NCBI GenBank assembly: GCA_951799425.1
Contig: OX637395.1
Location: 3,634,001 to 3,698,000 of the forward strand
DNA length: 64,000 nucleotides
From: Ilex aquifolium
Taxonomy: Eukaryota > Streptophyta > Magnoliopsida > Aquifoliales > Aquifoliaceae
Direction of reading: 5' to 3'
In this document: positions 48,171-59,920 of the stretch, piece after piece
How positions within the stretch are numbered: the first letter of the stretch is position 1
Layout: each line of letters opens with the position of its first letter
Made by a program: the position numbers and the translations under genes
The notes under the pieces: generated by a model
What the model was told of the DNA's origin: nothing
The model's input: the letters and a program-made list of their open reading frames with translations, nothing else
The model's database searches: none

Positions 48171-50465
48171 TCATACGGGTACGGGAAGATCAAAATAGGT
48201 ATGTACTAAGGAGCAAGTGTCAGGGTTGGTTCAAACTCGATTGTCCATGATATAATAACCAAAAACAAGATCAAATTAGATTGATTTAATCAAAAAATGT
48301 GGTCAGTCGTCGGAGTTGGATGTTATTTTCACAAACGATTGTATTTACTCTTTTCATAAATACAATAAAGACATGTTACTGCTCAAAAAAATCGATATAG
48401 GCGGTTTTGCAGGTGATTAAATGTGTCTGTGATTTTTACTGCTATCGTGAATCAAAAGAACGCATGATTTGAATAATTGTTTGTTACATAAAATAATAAG
48501 ATCGAAATATGTATAAATGAACATATGATCACCATTTAATATAGTATTGAATGAAGACTTGGTGCATTTCATAGGCGAGGGTCGGTAATGGACCAGACTA
48601 ACCTAGCCCACCCACTAACCACCCAAGTTCACCTAATTGGGCAATGGATCCAGACTGACCCTAAAGACATCTTGCAGGCTCAGTCCACCGGGTTGACAGG
48701 CAGTGAGCTGACTGTCCTAACCGGCCCATGGCCCGATGGGGTCCTTAGCTTTCTATCCACTGGGCTGACACTTCAGTCAATTGGCCTAGTGTCAATTCGT
48801 GTCGTGTTATCTGCTTTTTTTTTTTGTATTTTAGATTATGTGATTGTAATTCGTATCATGTTCGTGCCAATATCAACAAAAAAAAATTATTTAATATGCT
48901 ATAATAGTCAAACATTAATTTAATCCAACCTATTTATTATGACCACTCGTTCAAGTAGTGTAGTGATAAATCGTACTCGTTTAGGGTCGTTCTTAACTTT
49001 CACGTGATTATCAAACAGAGTTTGATTTACGGGACTAACGTCATTTGCTGCTTGACTTTAATGGTGCTATGATAATAGACTACTTTTCCATATTAGTAGT
49101 TATGACTTAAATCAGACATTTACAGTGAAGAGACCCTTAAGATTTTTAATTATGTCAATTTTAAAATTATGTTATATCGAGTTCAAATCATATCCGTGTT
49201 AATGGGTCACATTGAGACCCCTAATTACTCTCTCTCTCTCTCTCAAATTACTTATCATTCTCTATCAAGAAGTGGCTAAGGATAGTACATGTCAACATCT
49301 ATTGAATCTGAGCAAATCAAATGAAGGTTGAATATTTATTACATAGGACAAGTGTTCGGAAGTCCATCTATTCTTTTTGGCATTCGATGGGTAACAGTCA
49401 TCGACGAACCTAGGAAACGTCACCTGAACCAGCTAAATGATTACAACAAATGAAAAACATCAATCCTAGACTTCCAATATTCCATAATTGACCAGCAGAA
49501 ACCTACCTTAAAACACTCAATTTCATTTTTTCAAGTGAAAAAGCTATTATTTCACTCTTTGAACACAAGAACATCTCCAGATAGCAGGTAAATCTTAGTA
49601 AACTTCAAAAATAAATGATGAACAAGCACCTTTGAATTATGATACTCCATAATCATATAAAGTAATCAAAACAAGAATGATCTGATTCGTGTTCAAAACA
49701 TATTATAAAAATCCACTAGAGATAAACTATGATACTTATGTGTGTGTGTGTGTGTTTGGGGGGTACCCAAGATCCAAAAGGGTCTGACGAAAATGAGGTA
49801 TGCAAAGCATGTATGTGTGCACTTGAGCAAAGAATTTAATAAATTTCAAATTAACACATGAGGAAGAGGCATAAAAGAGAGTAAATGCAGCATCAAAATA
49901 GAAAAGATAAGAGAGTTACTTACTAATCCAATTCGTTAGGACGCCTATCGTAAACAAGTCTTTCGCGAATTTTCATTTGGTTATCACATATTCAAAATAG
50001 GCAGTTATTCATCCAGAAAATAAAAAACCGAACTTACAATGCCACATATTCGTTGTTTTCCATGCTTACAGAATAGACATGTAAGAAATTTACACTCTCA
50101 ACGCGGCATTGGCCTTGCAGGCAAAATTCCATCATCCAACAGCCAAAAAGTCCTTCTATCACATATATTTCCAGAATCTATGTTAAAAATAAAATGGCCA
50201 TGTTGTAAGGTGGATAATTCTTATCTCATTCTTGAAGAAAAAGTGATTTCTTGAAATCGAGCGCAGGTGTCAATTTGCAAGCTGGGTGGAACAGCTAATT
50301 TGATTCCGGTTTCCCTTCTGTTGGATTCAAGAGACATCAACGACTTCATCATATCCGATACTCATCCAAGTTCTTGAACATTTGCATGTGTTGCTCAAAG
50401 ATACACCGAATGAATTGACCAGAAAATTTCCTTTTTTTCACACGGCACTAATTGTAGGTTTGATG
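48171..50465. other. Intergenic sequence and 3' flank of the CDS gene
   Basis: A GC-richer block at 48575-48800 looks like a transposon fragment, followed by tcgtgtcg words. A CT tract lies near 49230 and a TG tract near 49741. The bases just below 50465 should be the 3' UTR of the minus-strand CDS gene. No other gene is visible. Confidence 0.4.
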
Positions 50466-53400
50466 TCAAACTCCATAAAGTGGTAACATGGTTTTGACAA
50501 AGGAATATGCAAGTGCACCTGTAAATATGTAGCTGTCCACCCTATCTAATATTCCACCTGCACAAAACCATGCGGCCATGTTGTAAAAAAATTTAAGAGA
50601 TGTGATATAGAGTTTCAAATTGAGACATTTGATTGTTGCCATTGATCTTTGTTGAGCTCAGAGTATGAATACGGGGGTAAAGAAAGAACAGTTCATAAAC
50701 TTGAAAATGACCCATTCAATATTTAAACCAACGTTCAAAAAGTAACATGATGGTCCACATTACAGGTCAAATCAGGGTTAGATGAGAATTGTCTAACAAA
50801 AAATTATTTTTTTCACTTTAATAAAAAAAATTAGCTTTTTTCCTTTTTAGCTAAGACCAATCAGCTTTTTTTCGGTTGTATATTAACAACAAATCAGTTA
50901 ATATATAAAACTAAAACGTAGATCTAGCATCTTATGAAGCACAGTTTTGTAAACATTCAGATATTGTAACAAGATGGGAAGTAGCTCCACAGAACTACAG
51001 ACTGATCATTCATAAACCAATAATTATAACTGCATGCAATCACCAACATAACAGAGCTAGCCAAAAATGAACTGTCAAAAAGACAAGATGAATGCCTTAC
51101 AAAAAAAGTCAACCATGAGTTAAAGGATTACCATGTCCAGGTATGAGGGACCCTGAGTCCTTAACACCCGCATCACGTTTGATCATTGACTCAGTAAGGT
51201 CACCAAAAAGAGATCCAAAGAAGTTCAGAACCCCAAAAGCTATAGCACTGATGAAATAATCCGACAGAAAATGTTAAATGTCAAAACCGCGTGTAAAGGG
51301 AAAACAATCTAACTTTAAATTTACAAGGACAAAGCATATGTCGTAGATGTATCACAGTCCATTGTACTAACAGGGAAATGAATCACCTCATATTCCTAGT
51401 GCACCCTCAGATTGGTATTTATCTTTACAAACTATTCATTAACCGCTAACAATAGGTTCCATTTTCTGACTGGACCTAAGGTACACTGAAGCTCAGGACT
51501 GGAGCCATAATTAAAGTTTATTTTAACAATGACAACAGTTAAGTGATGGAAGGCAACACCAATTGCTTCTTTTTGTACATTGTTTTCCTTTACCCCACTA
51601 TATCCATGAACCAAATATAGGCTAACAAACATAAACATCCTAGTTGATCAGTTTTCTTTACTGGCTTGTCCCATAACTTGCAATTCGATGTTGGAAAATG
51701 AATTAGAAATTGGCTTTGTAATTTCCTAAATGAGAAACACTGTAACGATAAGATACTACTAGGAAAAAACCATGTACCTAAGCACTGATGTCGGCCAACC
51801 AAGAACCTTTGATAATAAAACAGAAGTGGCTATACAACCACTTAAGCCTGCAACAGCTCCCTCCCAGGTCTTCTTCGGACTAATATTAGTAAGTGGTGTC
51901 CGGCCAAATATCTGCATTGGAGTTCAACACATAGCTCATGGTCACCTAATAGGGACAACATGCATCATTTGATAATCACCAAGAATTTGTTTCCATTATC
52001 AAATTGTTCATACAAGACAACTTTTTGTTTGACAAGTGAAAACACCAGCCAACAGGTGTCCCTGGTGTCTTTAGATTCTGGTTCTATACTTGTAATTGTA
52101 GGTAACAGACAGTAACATAAAATAAACAGAAACATGTGAAATCGGTTCAATCAGATAACCAAACCATCAAGCTGAAAAATCTTTACATTCTCCAACCCCG
52201 TAAACTAGAAGTCATGCATTCCTTTTTTTTCGCCCATAAGATATCAAAAAAAGGCCACTGAAATTCATGACTTAAAAAGGCAAATGAATATTTAGATGCT
52301 CCATTAATACACAAGAAATGCTACTGACTAGTAGGTATTTACCGCTCTAACTTATAGCACATTCTGACAAAAACCAATCACTTGGGAAAAAATTCATTTT
52401 ACATGAATGGTAGAATGTTAAAAAGCAAAAACTTGAACTTACGTAATAAGGAATTTAGACACTATCAACCCACATGTAGCAACGTACAAACTTCCTTGAA
52501 AGATGGTATAGATAAAATTAAAGTGGGAGAACATTTCCATGGTTCAATGTTAATTACTTCATTCACCAAGAAACTTAAAAAAGAGGTCCTGAATGGTTAA
52601 TCACAAGCCTAATTGCACCTTTCTGTTTCTCAAGGCAGATGAACACCCCGCTACAAGGTCACATAAGATGCCACTCATGCATCCATATCTTGAAAATGAT
52701 CACATAAAGCTAGGACAGCTTCACCTCGAGGAAAAATAGAGGTCCAAGCATATTTTATTGTGCATGAAATGATTGCAAGAGAAAGACAGGTCCACACAGG
52801 ACCAATTTCAGAAGCAAAAATACCTTGCCACCAAAAAAAGCACAAGTATCTGCTGCAATTATGCTGCTGAACGAAATCAAGGTAGCCACAAGACCCACTG
52901 TCCACAGAGTTCGGCCACCAAGAAGCATAGGCCATGATGCTCCCACTCCTGCCAAGGATAATTTAGTTGTTTTCGGGGGTTAAAAGGATAAATGCAATTA
53001 AGAACCATAAGAATTTGATAAAGTACAAGCCCCCATTGGATTAGACATGCACAAAAGGAAATTTATGTATTAATGAACACTAAAGAGTTCGATGTAGAAG
53101 ACAGTCGAAAGGAGTACATTAAGAAGAATTAGGCTTAGCAAATCAAGAATTACAAAGGCTTTGCATTATAGAGGCAAACAAATAAGCATTTCAATTGTTT
53201 ATGAAGTATGGCATGATGGCATCCCATTTGGAAAAAAATTAACGTGCTCAACTTCTTCAGATTTCCAATTGGTACAGAGTACATAAATAACTCACAAGCA
53301 GATTACGCACCCAGCGCACTTCAACTTAGCTTACAGAAGACCACATGCATAAACAAAATTCAACAGAGTACATGTTTCGCTAACTACAGATAGATTTAGA

Positions 53401-56400
53401 GTCATATTCTTACTTGTATTGAGTGCCGGGGCTGCTAAACCGCATCGAAGTTTCACCCAAAAACAAGGAAGATAACCACAATAAAATAGCCCAAACATGG
53501 CACTACTGAGCTGCGCAAAACGAGGATTTCCTCTCTGTAAAAGCAATATCATAGCAACGACAAAAGCCGAAGAAGTCACAGAAACATCAATTTGGCCGAA
53601 GTATCTGAAAGTTTATTAGAAACATAATGAGTAATAGAAACCCTCAGACCATTAGCGACGAGGTCCAGAGCAAAACTCAGACATTCAATTAATAATATCA
53701 CGAGAAAGTTTCCATTTCAGAAAAAAAAAATTCACTAGAGTACACCCTGTTAGTTGCAACTGACATACATGGGACTAGCATCGAACACGAGTTATTAGGC
53801 AGACAAACTGACTTTCAATGTAATTCAGCACTTATCAAAATAAGGAACATGAAAGCGCTACAAGAAAAATGCATCTCATAAACAAAGCAGGGAGCACTAT
53901 TTACATTGTGTTAAAATACGTTAAAATATCATAATTAACCCTCTTAAAAATGATTCATCCCATAATTAGGAACAACCCATACCATCAACATAGAAGACTG
54001 AGCGAAGTAAATTATCATGGTTCATTGGAGATCACTCCAACTAAATCTTGTAAGCAGCAAAGCTATGGTTAGCAAAAATATGATTAGGACCATTGTATTA
54101 CAAAAATCTTACAGTGTGAGAATAGGCATAAGAGTGCATATAAGAGAGCAAACTCTGGATACATATCGGGGAGGAGGCGTCATTCCTGCTGCAATTCCAC
54201 GACTCCTAACCAGCTCAAAATATTCTCTTGAACCAACAAAAACAGCAGCAGCAAGGGCCACTGTGAAAACCCATCCACCAGCCAACACCACACCTCCAGC
54301 TGAAATTCCAATGCCAAGTCCAAAGACAACCCTTTTTTTCAACTGGCTAGCTTTCTGCTGACGTTCTGACGCTAAATCATCCTTAATCAATGAATTAAAA
54401 CCTTTGTCAACTTCCTACAATGCATCAGCATATCAATCTAAATGATTCCACTTTATCATATGTGAGGGCTATAGAAAATTTAAAAACTTTAATTCAGCTC
54501 TTCACAGTGACAAGATTCCGGAACAATTACTTCAGTCCTGCTTTTGTCAATGCTTCTCCTTTAGAATAACAATTAAAACCCACACACAGTAAATTGATGA
54601 GTTCACTTGGTTGTAAAGGATTACAATATCAATGATTACCCATGCAATGCAATCCCCAGGCATGAGAGAGAGAGAGAGAGATGAGAAGTGTTGGTTTGGT
54701 CATAATACCATGCAAAAACACTGAGGGAGACAAGAATGATCCACTCAGACCCAACAGTCTGCTGGAAGCATACAAAGAATTCAACCTTCCATTATCAATG
54801 AGTATTTCTGTATTAGGACATCTTAGTGATCCATTTCTTGTTAAGGAAACTATTGGAGATATAGCAAACTATTGGAGATATAGCACTTTCTACACAGTTT
54901 CATTTACCAAGAATCTCTGCACAAACAAGAAATCTTAAGATCATGGCTTTAGAGCACAGAACAAAAGATGGTGGCAAAGGGGAAATGAACACATATCCAG
55001 AGTCCTGACAATGAAAGAAGGGCCAAGATCCGCAATTACACATCCAACATAGAGGTGATGTACAATCAACGGGGCACACATAGCCCAATTGGGCATCCTA
55101 GACTTTCTTAAATGAGAGGTCAAAGGTCAATCCTTGCCAAATACAAGCATTTATTTTCCCCCTCCCCCTATTTTATGTGTTCGATTCATGTCTCTCTCCA
55201 TTGGTTCTTTGGAAATTTCCTTCTTAACTCAATAGTGTAGAACTGTAGATTAATTGTAATACTACATCTTGTTGGGTGTTTGCTCCTTACTCATGGCATA
55301 GATTGATTGGATTATAATACAGGTACCCTGTTGCAAACAAAAATACCATAGAAATGATGTATTAAAACTGATGTGAAGGGTCAATGAGATAGATGAATGA
55401 CACTTTGCAAAAGTAGTCAGAGAGAAGTTCTATAAAACAAAGGGAGATGCACAAGGTTCCACTCAGTTGAAAAATTCAACTCCTCCCTCTCGAGTAAATA
55501 TTGAGTGTAACCATCTAATAAAAAAATAACCAAATGAATAAAATGGGGTTCATTTCTTATCATGGAGGTGGTTATATATTACATAGTTGGGTAGTTATGA
55601 ATTTTAGTGGGCTCACTTGCAGACTTGTTTACTTTTTTATGGACGGTTACACCATGTGACATTGCTAACGTGGTTACACCCAATATTTTTTCCTGCCCCA
55701 AAAGAAAAATAAATAAACAAATAGAAAAACATATGCAAGAGAAAAAGATCCTATATGGCCTAAAAATGTTATTTACAGCAATTTGTCAAGATATTCAATT
55801 AAGAAAAGTGGCATTTTAACACTCGCATGTTATTCCCCTTAGTATATCAATACACGCACAGTACAACGTGAATGACTTTGAGATTTTGAGAAGGATGTTA
55901 GTGTATACTATAGATAACAGTGAAAATTTACAACTAACCCCACTCTAATCTTTCATAAATACAATCTGAATCTTACAATGCTTAGGTAATCGCTTCCTGT
56001 GCATAAACTTAAATATTTCTAGAGTAACTTGTAATTCCAATATACAAAGCCCAGTAAACTTTCTAACCCAAACTGGAATGAATTTTGCTATATGGAATCA
56101 AAACACCACAAAATATGAAAACCAACAAGGAAACCAAACTATCCCCCATTTTCCCAGCAACCTAACAGAAGAAACACAAAACTAAAATGCATTTGAGTTG
56201 GAATCGACTAATACCTTCTTGGCTTCATCTTCGTCAATTTTCTCCGGCTCGGCTCTGGCAACGGCGGTGATAATCAGGCCACGCTTCACGAAAATGCCAC
56301 GGGGAATTCTAAAACTACCTCCGGCGCCATTGAAGAACAGCTTGAGATTGGTATTGGACGAATTGGGTCGACAAAGAATTAGGGTTTTGGACGATGTTGA

Positions 56401-56475
56401 AGGACGACGCGAGTGGCAAGCACAGATAGATGATAGGGAAAGAGGGAATCTATCGAATTCAATATAAGACGCCAT
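50466..56475 (-). CDS. CDS4/5-like: Plastid phosphatidate cytidylyltransferase (CDP-DAG synthase)
   Basis: The enzyme makes CDP-diacylglycerol from phosphatidate and CTP, the step that feeds phosphatidylglycerol synthesis in plastids. Seven exons join in frame with GT-AG introns: 56215-56475, 54113-54414, 53414-53604, 52824-52948, 51778-51911, 51132-51247 and 50466-50557. The total is 1221 nt, 406 residues, with all phases consistent. Residues 1 to about 70 look like a chloroplast transit peptide (Ser/Arg-rich, ending near ITAVARAE). Several hydrophobic segments follow from about residue 115. The family signature spans S358-D384 (SMIKR, then [13 protein letters not shown], then ILDRVD), with the expected K, D and R residues present. 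The protein ends in LPLYGV. The length and C-terminus match the plastid CDS4/CDS5 type rather than the ER type. The first intron (~1.8 kb) holds a GA tract and a MITE. The frame looks functional. Confidence 0.95.
54662..54681. repeat. (GA)n microsatellite in CDS intron 1
   Basis: A short GA tract inside the first intron of the cytidylyltransferase gene. Confidence 0.85.
55491..55695. mobile_element. MITE, family C copy 2, in CDS intron 1
   Basis: It begins cgagtaaatattgagtgtaacc and ends with the inverse, ggttacacccaatatttttt. It is about 205 bp, with an internal gttacaccatgtgac...aacgtggttacacc. It shares ends with the copies at 37203 and 58983 and lies in an intron, so it leaves the protein intact. 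Confidence 0.65.
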
Positions 56476-57878
56476 GGATAGGTGGTGGAGCTTTTGGGAG
56501 TGGGTTCAGAGGTTTTTTATGAGCAGTTCTGAGGAGGGAGTGAATTGGGGTTGGGAGGAAGGAAGGTACGCCATTAATGGGCGGAGTTGGAGAGAGAATG
56601 GGAGGTGTCGATGGGGGAGGTGTGAATCAATTCAATGTACTGTTATCCCTGTGTGCGAAAGTTATAGGAAATGACACTTTGTATCCAAAAGATTTTTATA
56701 TTCTCAATTCATACTCTCAAAAAATTAAAATTTTGATATTTTACTTTTATTAAAAAAAAAAGTTAATTGCACTAAATGTCCCTAAAGTATAGGGTTCGTT
56801 TCATTTTGGTCTTTAATATTTCAATTATATTATTTTAGTCCCTAAAGTATTTAGTATATTTCCTCTCAACTAAGTAGTGTCCAAATTCTTAATGATTTTT
56901 TATTATAAACTTATCACGTAATGCTTAAATATATATGTAATAAAATAATTTAGATAACTCTTGATTAAATTTTTACCCAAATTTTGGTTAAACAGTTATC
57001 CAAATTATGTAATTTTGATCATGAGCTATCTAAATTTTGATCAATAGCTACTTATATTATACATTTTTTTATCAAGTGCCGAAATTAATTTTTGCACATA
57101 TTTAGGTATTACGTAACAAATTTATGATAAAAAATTGTTAACAATTTAGATATTGTCCACTTGAAAAATCACATAGAAACATATTTAATACTTCAAAAAC
57201 TAAAATGATGCAATTAAAATATTATGGACTAAAATGAGACAATATAAGCAATATGATATGACAAATACAATAAAATAAATTATTTTTCTTTTTAATTTTT
57301 TCTTTGGTTAAATTGCACTAAAAAGTTAAATTTAGTTGTTTCTATTAAGACGGAAGTTCCCAAGAAATAAGCAAGGATTCAGGTTACTTCAATTATACTT
57401 TGATTTAATTTAATATAATAAAAAATTATTTATGGTATATGAGCTGCAAAACCACCTATAAAAGTTGGTCTCAATTAAAAGAATGATAAATGATCTAACA
57501 TCTATATAAAATTTAAAAATATAATTAAGAGAATCTCAATCAATAAATAATCTGTAAATTTTAATGTTTTTAAGTTGCATTATTCCAAATATATTCATTC
57601 ATGTCTACTTAATTTATAATCTTTCATAATCAAGTTCATATCAAATAATAATTAAATTTATAAAATAAATATAATAAATTGATTATTTTATGATCTAAAC
57701 ATATTAATGTCTAATTCTTACTCAATTAATTTTGTAATAATTTTGTGTCGAACTGATAGATGATGGTTATAATTTCGAAATGATAAGCTGTGGTCTCATT
57801 AATATATTGAAATATTCAGCTTCATAGGGGAATAAACCTAAATACAAATGCTGTCATTACAATTCATCACAAAATTTT
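56476..57878 (-). other. Upstream region of the CDS gene, then AT-rich DNA
   Basis: About 170 bases of GC-richer sequence next to the start codon should hold the leader and core promoter of the minus-strand CDS gene. Beyond ~56650 it is AT-rich with no gene. Confidence 0.4.
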
Positions 57879-58896
57879 GGGAGAATTACACTCAGACGCT
57901 CTAAAGTTTGTCACTTAATCACTCAGACCTCCTGACATTTGAAATATTACACACAGACCTCCTAAGGTTTGTACACGCCTAACACTTAGACATCTGCTGT
58001 AAATATATATGTTAATAAATTATACTTAGACCCCCTTAAAGTTTGTTCGCATATAATACTTAGACTTCTTAAATTTAAAATGTTATATTTAGACAAAACA
58101 TACTCCAATCAAAGATAGAATATCAAATGTTTTAAATTTTACAACCAAAATTCACGTTCTATTGTATCATTTATTGAAATAAAATCAAAAATAAAAATTT
58201 ATTTTTTTCTTAAAAATTTGTAATTAGTGTACAATTATACTATTTATTGGAATAAAACTAAAAAATCAAACAAGGAGTCTAAGTCATTCTTAATAGAACA
58301 TGAATTTTACAACCAAAATTCATGCTCTATTATGTCATTTATTTAAATAAAATCAAAAATAAAAATCTAATTTAAAAAAAAAAACATAGTTAGTATACAA
58401 TTATAATATATATTAGAATAAAACTAAAAAATTAAATAAGGGGTCAAATTGTAATGAACACAATATTTTTTAGCTTCATTTGGGATAGTTTGGTATTTTA
58501 ATTTGGTCGCTTAAACGACCAAATTAAATTCCAATAGACAATATAATTGTATACTAATTACAATTTTTTAAGAAAAATTTGAATTTGAATTTTTTATTTT
58601 ATTTCAATAAATGATACAATATAACAAGAATTTTAATTATAAAATTTAAAATATTTGATATTCTATATTTGATTGAAGTATTTTTGATCTAAGTATAATA
58701 TTTTTAACTTAAGGGGTCTAAATAATATATGTTTACAAATTTCAGGGGATCTGTATGTAATTTATTAATGGATATATTTACAGCAGGGGTTTAAGTGTTA
58801 CGCGCGTACAAACTTCAGGAAGTCTGAGTGTAATACTTCAAATGTCAGGGAATCTGAGTGATTAAGTGACAAACCTCATGACAATGTAATTCTCCC
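57879..58896. mobile_element. Fold-back (long inverted-repeat) element
   Basis: A 1018-bp element begins GGGAGAATTACA and ends TGTAATTCTCCC. Its two arms are inverted copies over most of their length (tttgtcacttaatcactcag, tgacatttgaa, ctgctgtaaatatat in one arm, their complements in the other). The arms meet at a 13-bp perfect hairpin at 58497-58528 with a 6-base loop. The left arm also has a 168-bp tandem duplication (units from 58141 and 58309). Flanking 9-mers CAAAATTTT and TAAAATCTT match at 7 of 9, as for Mutator-type fold-backs. There is no coding sequence. Confidence 0.8.
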
Positions 58897-58982
58897 TAAA
58901 ATCTTTTAACAGGAACCAGCAAGTGGCGAACGCAAGAGCTTCGCTTGTAATAACCCAAACTGCCCCTATAACTATCAAAATT

Positions 58983-59201
58983 TCGAGTAAATATTCAATA
59001 TAATCATAACACCACGTTATTACCATCATATGATATTACTCTCTAATAAGAAAATAACGGATAGATATTAGAAGTTATTGAATAGTGGGGTTTATATACT
59101 GCATCCAATAATCAACAAATTAAATCAGTGAAACTCACTTTGTTGTCTATTTTATTATTGAACAGTTACTATATGACGGTGATAATGTAATTTTTTCTCC
59201 A
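58983..59201. mobile_element. MITE, family C copy 3
   Basis: Left end cgagtaaatattcaatataatcataacaccacgttattacc; right end, reverse complemented, ggagaaaaaattacattatcaccgtcatat. This is the most diverged of the three copies. It lies downstream of the VAP gene. Confidence 0.6.
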
Positions 59202-59446
59202 AAATCCTCGCACTCGTGTAAATCCCTCTATCAAAAATCCCATTACCTAATAAGCCCAAAGAATCTTAAATCCATCGATTCAACCAAAAATATAGTACTA
59301 AACTGACAAAAAAAGGCAAAAGCAAGAACTTAATTATAGAAAACTAAAATGTCCCAGATGCCAAAAATGCCCAAAGACGGGCTCTCACTTTCAGAAACCC
59401 CATGCAAATAGGGCAACCCAAAAGATGTCAGCCTATGAGGAACACC

Positions 59447-59594
59447 TTGGAATTAGATCATAAAAAATTTATCCCTCAACAATACTTTAATCTCAGCGTG
59501 AATAACCTACCTTTGACCGGACCAAAAAAAAAATTTGTTTGAGATGCACTAAACTAGCTTAGACACTCTTGACCGTTAAATTAAAAAAAAAAAT
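59447..59594 (+). mobile_element. 5'-truncated SINE, family A, with duplication
   Basis: It carries the family 3' part (gtgaataacctacctttgaccggacc ... tagcttagacactcttgacc plus A-rich tail) between TATGAGGAACACC (59434-59446) and TATGAGGAGCACC (59595-59607). It lies about 330 bases past the VAP stop codon, possibly in its 3' UTR, in antisense orientation to the gene. Confidence 0.82.
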
Positions 59595-59920
59595 TATGAG
59601 GAGCACCAAGAAAGAGTGGCTTAGGAGAGCCACCCACCATAAGGAGCAAAATAAGAGGTTGAAAAAAAAAACCTTGAAATTACCGAAATAAGTATGTTAA
59701 AGGAGTTAGTGGCACAATGGATGATCTTAGAGCATCAGGCAAGTACAAAAACCATTCAAACCCATTTGACCATGTTTCCCAGAGTCGGCAACAGCAGCTA
59801 ATAGAATACAAAGATAAATGGCTTCTCCAAGCAGTCACACAAGTCTTCAGCATCCTAAATTCTTTAAATAGCCGGAGCGGTAACAGAGACAGAGAAGGCA
59901 TAGGAGCCAAACTCTATCGA

